From WJLY01 sp964562405 (GTDB lineage: Bacteria; Joyebacterota; Joyebacteria; Joyebacterales; Joyebacteraceae): a DNA stretch of 64,000 nucleotides. This document shows positions 61,909-64,000 of the stretch, piece after piece. The stretch is from NCBI GenBank assembly GCA_964562405.1, contig CAZLTC010000005.1, forward strand, positions 7,022 to 71,021, read 5' to 3'. Under the pieces are notes generated by a model that saw only the letters and a list, made by a program, of their open reading frames with translations, did not search any database and was not told the origin of the DNA. Each line of letters starts with the position of its first letter. The first letter of the stretch is position 1. The translations under genes and the position numbers were made by a program.

Positions 61909-61937
61909 TTGAATCGGAGCCCGGCGCGTGGTAGCTT
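61909..61937 (+). promoter_or_regulatory. Weak promoter candidate for the surface-domain paralogue
   Basis: TTGAAT (61909-61914, 4/6) and TAGCTT (61932-61937, 3/6) with 17-base spacing, about 80 bases before ATG 62026. Similar to the arrangement before the giant surface protein. Confidence 0.3.
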
Positions 61938-62025
61938 GAACGCGCTGTCACACGCAACGCCGGCGGTGCCCGGTCGCGGCAGAGGGCCGTGCCGGAACGC
62001 GCCGCCGCCCACCAGGAGGTGCCCC

Positions 62026-62820
62026 ATGAGAGCTCTCCTGCCGCTCTTCATCCTGCTTGCCATCGCAGGAACGGTGCCCGCCGAGACGTACAACACGCCG
62101 ACGATAGACGGCGTGGTCAACATCGCACCGGACGACTGGGACGCCAGCGACTTCGCAGTCGACGACCCGTCTGACGACAACCGGTATGCCCCGGGTGACC
62201 CGGACATGGATGACCTCTACGTCACGTGGGACGCTGACAGCCTCTACGTTGGCATCATCACGTCACGACCGCCCGGCGGTTTCGGGAACGGGTACCTCCT
62301 CTTCATCGACTTCGACGCCCAGTCAGGCATCACCGGCGGGATCGACTTCTCGTCGGCGGACTACTACCCACGGCACATCACCTTCAGCACGATGGGCGCT
62401 GACGTCGTGATGGGGGCGTGGAACCTCGCGGGCGCGTTCTTCAAGTTCTGCGCCGATCCGACTGCGACGACGGACGTACCGGAGCAGCGCGCTGCATCGA
62501 ATACGGACGAGTATCAGATCGAAGCCGCCGTCTCGTGGAACGGTCTCTACGGGCTCGGACGCGGCACCGTCCCGACTGGAACGACGATGCGCTTCATAGC
62601 GGCGATCGTCGGAGGGGACGGCTCCGGAGCGTACGACGCCATGCCCACGTCCACCACGGGCATCGAGTCCAACCCCGCCACAGCCTGGGACGCGGTGACC
62701 GACCTGGACGTCTACTATGAGGCAGTCGTGGACGGAGACAACGACGGCGTCCCGGACGTCGGATACACGCCCGTCGAGTCGACGAGCTGGGGGAGGATCA
62801 AGAGCTTCTTCGGCGAGTAG
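62026..62820 (+). CDS. Secreted CBM9/DOMON-like domain protein, paralogue of the giant protein N-terminus
   Basis: 264 residues. Signal peptide to TVPAE, then a single domain nearly parallel to residues 23-255 of the 1778-residue protein: TYNTPTIDG, DLYVTWDADSLYVG, GNGYLLFIDFDAQ, ITFSTMGADVVMGAW, GGDGSGAYDAMPTSTTG and DGDNDGVPDVGY. It lacks the downstream Ig, glucodextranase-C and FlgD parts. AGGAGGT lies five bases before ATG 62026 and an intrinsic terminator follows. The ligand is unknown; carbohydrate binding is an inference from the fold family. Confidence 0.85.
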   Translation: MRALLPLFILLAIAGTVPAETYNTPTIDGVVNIAPDDWDASDFAVDDPSDDNRYAPGDPDMDDLYVTWDADSLYVGIITSRPPGGFGNGYLLFIDFDAQSGITGGIDFSSADYYPRHITFSTMGADVVMGAWNLAGAFFKFCADPTATTDVPEQRAASNTDEYQIEAAVSWNGLYGLGRGTVPTGTTMRFIAAIVGGDGSGAYDAMPTSTTGIESNPATAWDAVTDLDVYYEAVVDGDNDGVPDVGYTPVESTSWGRIKSFFGE

Positions 62821-62874
62821 CTCGACTGGTCAGACGCGTCTCTGGCGAAACGGGCGCGTGCCGCAGCGTCAACG

Positions 62875-62910
62875 CGCGGGGGTCGGTTCTGCCGGCCCCC
62901 GCGTTCTCTG
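62875..62910 (+). terminator. Intrinsic terminator after the surface-domain paralogue
   Basis: CGCGGGGGTCGG, loop TTCTG, CCGGCCCCCGCG (62875-62903): 11 Watson-Crick pairs and one G-U, followed by TTCTCT. The best terminator hairpin found in the window. Confidence 0.7.
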
Positions 62911-62957
62911 CTGCCGGAACTCGGCGGAAAGCTGGGAGACCGGGTTCCCTCTGCGTC

Positions 62958-62986
62958 TTGTTGGAGCCGCCGGCGTGGACTAGAAT
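62958..62986 (+). promoter_or_regulatory. Promoter candidate for the alpha/beta hydrolase
   Basis: TTGTTG (62958-62963, 3/6) and TAGAAT (62981-62986, 5/6) with 17-base spacing, directly after the terminator and about 80 bases before ATG 63066. Confidence 0.4.
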
Positions 62987-63065
62987 GGAAGACACATGGC
63001 ACCGTGCGCGTGGTCACCGTGGCGAAGCGCTGTGTGCGCGCGGTGCTTCCATGGAGGAACGCGAT

Positions 63066-63941
63066 ATGTGTGGAGAGCTTGTTCGAATCGAGGCCGAGGA
63101 CGGTCTGGAACTCGTCGGCTACTACGCCGTCCCGCAGGGCGGCGCCAGGCGCGCCGTGCTGCACACACACGGACTGGCCGGCAACTTCTACGAGAACCGC
63201 TTCGTGAGCTCGGTGGCCAGGGCGGTGTTGGAGAAGGGGCTGGCGTTCCTGGCCTGCAACAACCGGGGTCACGACTATCGCTCGGACAATCTGAGCGGCA
63301 GCGGAGTCGGAACTGAGGTGAAGCTGGGCGGCTCGAGCTTCGACGTCTTCGACGAGTGCCTGCTCGACATAGGTGGATGCGCGGCCTTTCTTGAGGAGCA
63401 GGGGCACTTCGAGATCTACTTCGCGGGCCACAGTCTTGGCACGAACAAGACCGTGCACTACCTGTCTGAGCGGCGAGACCCGCGCGCCGTGGGAGCAGTA
63501 CTCATTTCGCCCCCGGATATGTTCGGGTTGAGAGAGCAGGCGCTCGGCGACTCACTGGACGAGGTGGTGTCGAAGGCTCGGAAGCAGGTGGCCGACGGCG
63601 CCGGGGAGACTCTGATGGAGGCGGGCTACGTGGTGCCCTTCTCCGCCGCGACGGTCAGCGCCCTGTACGGCGACCCGTCCAAGACCGACATCTTTCCGTT
63701 CAGGCTCGGTCGCTCGGGTGACTACTCGGTTCTGAGCTCTCTCAGGCTTCCGATCCTGGCGACGTTCGGCACCGTCGAGGAGGCCGTCACCGTTCCGGTG
63801 AGAGAGGCCGCGGCGCTCATGAGGGAGGAGGCCGCCTCGTCGGCGCGAGTGGAGGTGCTCATAGTGGAGGGCGCCAATCATGCGTATTTCGGGTTCGAGG
63901 AGACGCTGGCCGGCGCTGTCGCGGACTTCGTCCAGAGCTGA
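63066..63941 (+). CDS. Alpha/beta-hydrolase (serine hydrolase)
   Basis: 291 residues. Oxyanion region THGLAGNFYENRF, nucleophile elbow FAGHSLGTNKTVHYL (Ser about residue 123) and a late histidine in EGANHAYFGFE. The acid residue is less clear (TFGTVEEAV). Resembles cytoplasmic alpha/beta hydrolases of the DUF1749/esterase kind; substrate unknown. ATG 63066 was preferred over ATG 63051 because GGAGG lies eight bases upstream. No signal peptide. The next gene starts 16 bases later. Confidence 0.82.
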   Translation: MCGELVRIEAEDGLELVGYYAVPQGGARRAVLHTHGLAGNFYENRFVSSVARAVLEKGLAFLACNNRGHDYRSDNLSGSGVGTEVKLGGSSFDVFDECLLDIGGCAAFLEEQGHFEIYFAGHSLGTNKTVHYLSERRDPRAVGAVLISPPDMFGLREQALGDSLDEVVSKARKQVADGAGETLMEAGYVVPFSAATVSALYGDPSKTDIFPFRLGRSGDYSVLSSLRLPILATFGTVEEAVTVPVREAAALMREEAASSARVEVLIVEGANHAYFGFEETLAGAVADFVQS

Positions 63942-63956
63942 GCGCGCGGAGGTACG

Positions 63957-64000
63957 TTGAGCATCTTCATCACGGGCGGCAGGCTCGTCACCGAGATCGA
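63957..64000 (+). CDS. 5' end of a possible amidohydrolase (dihydropyrimidinase-like)
   Basis: TTG 63957 follows GGAGGT by three bases and opens MSIFITGGRLVTEI before the window ends. The xIxGGRLVT opening is common in amidohydrolases such as dihydropyrimidinase, dihydroorotase and deaminases. The nearby PreT/PreA genes make dihydropyrimidinase attractive, but 14 residues cannot decide it. Confidence 0.35.
   Translation, partial: MSIFITGGRLVTEI

Overview
The window is about 64 kb of GC-rich bacterial chromosome. It is tightly packed and almost entirely on the + strand. It suggests an uncultivated diderm bacterium of the FCB or candidate-phylum kind (Eisenbacteria, Krumholzibacteriota, Latescibacterota and relatives). 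The pointers are secreted proteins ending in FlgD-like Ig sorting/anchoring domains, a PorV/PorQ-type outer-membrane protein, lamin-tail domains, several outer-membrane beta-barrels, lipoproteins with clear lipoboxes and a Wza/SLBB export protein. The placement is an inference; there is no rRNA or marker gene here. No tRNA, rRNA, CRISPR array, transposase or prophage gene was seen.

Layout. 1-710 (minus): 5' part of a surface beta-helix lipoprotein. 1015-4645: operon for an isocitrate/homoisocitrate-type dehydrogenase, a two-subunit aconitase/isopropylmalate-dehydratase-like enzyme and an HD phosphohydrolase. 4778-6586: secreted subtilase with its own promoter. 6780-27378: large extracellular-polysaccharide locus with SLBB export protein, Wzz-like protein, flippase, polymerase/ligase, two GT4 glycosyltransferases, two PaaK/CapK-like adenylating enzymes, CapA-like protein, phosphodiesterase, heparinase II/III-like lyase, UDP-GlcNAc 2-epimerase, DegT aminotransferase, glucuronyl C5-epimerase-like protein and a WecA-type initiating transferase. 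27525-32264: pyruvate phosphate dikinase, a CXXC microprotein with a membrane 4Fe-4S protein, and a sirtuin. 32464-52480: an apparent alpha-glucan (starch/glycogen) capture and use locus. 52477-59249: VWA membrane protein, lamin-tail protein, hypothetical envelope protein and an HhH/beta-barrel protein. 59253-64000: PreT/PreA dihydropyrimidine dehydrogenase, a paralogue of the N-terminal domain of the giant surface protein, an alpha/beta hydrolase and the start of a possible amidohydrolase.

How it works together. The most interesting unit is 37.8-52.5 kb. It holds a PorV-like protein, a porin-like barrel, a barrel carrying an N-terminal CBM48 glycogen-binding domain, a lipoprotein made of two CBM48 domains, a MalE/MalF/MalG-type ABC importer without its ATPase, a free-standing glucodextranase-C-like domain, a secreted GH57 enzyme flanked by CBM48 domains and a cytoplasmic debranching enzyme. 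No SusC, SusD or TonB-dependent receptor is present. I read it as a possible TonB/SusCD-independent starch/glycogen utilisation system in which CBM48 domains are the outer-membrane glycan receptors. The polysaccharide locus is second in interest because it combines a heparinase-like lyase with a C5-epimerase-like protein, which points to a uronic-acid-rich, glycosaminoglycan-like polymer. Both functional readings are inferences from gene content.
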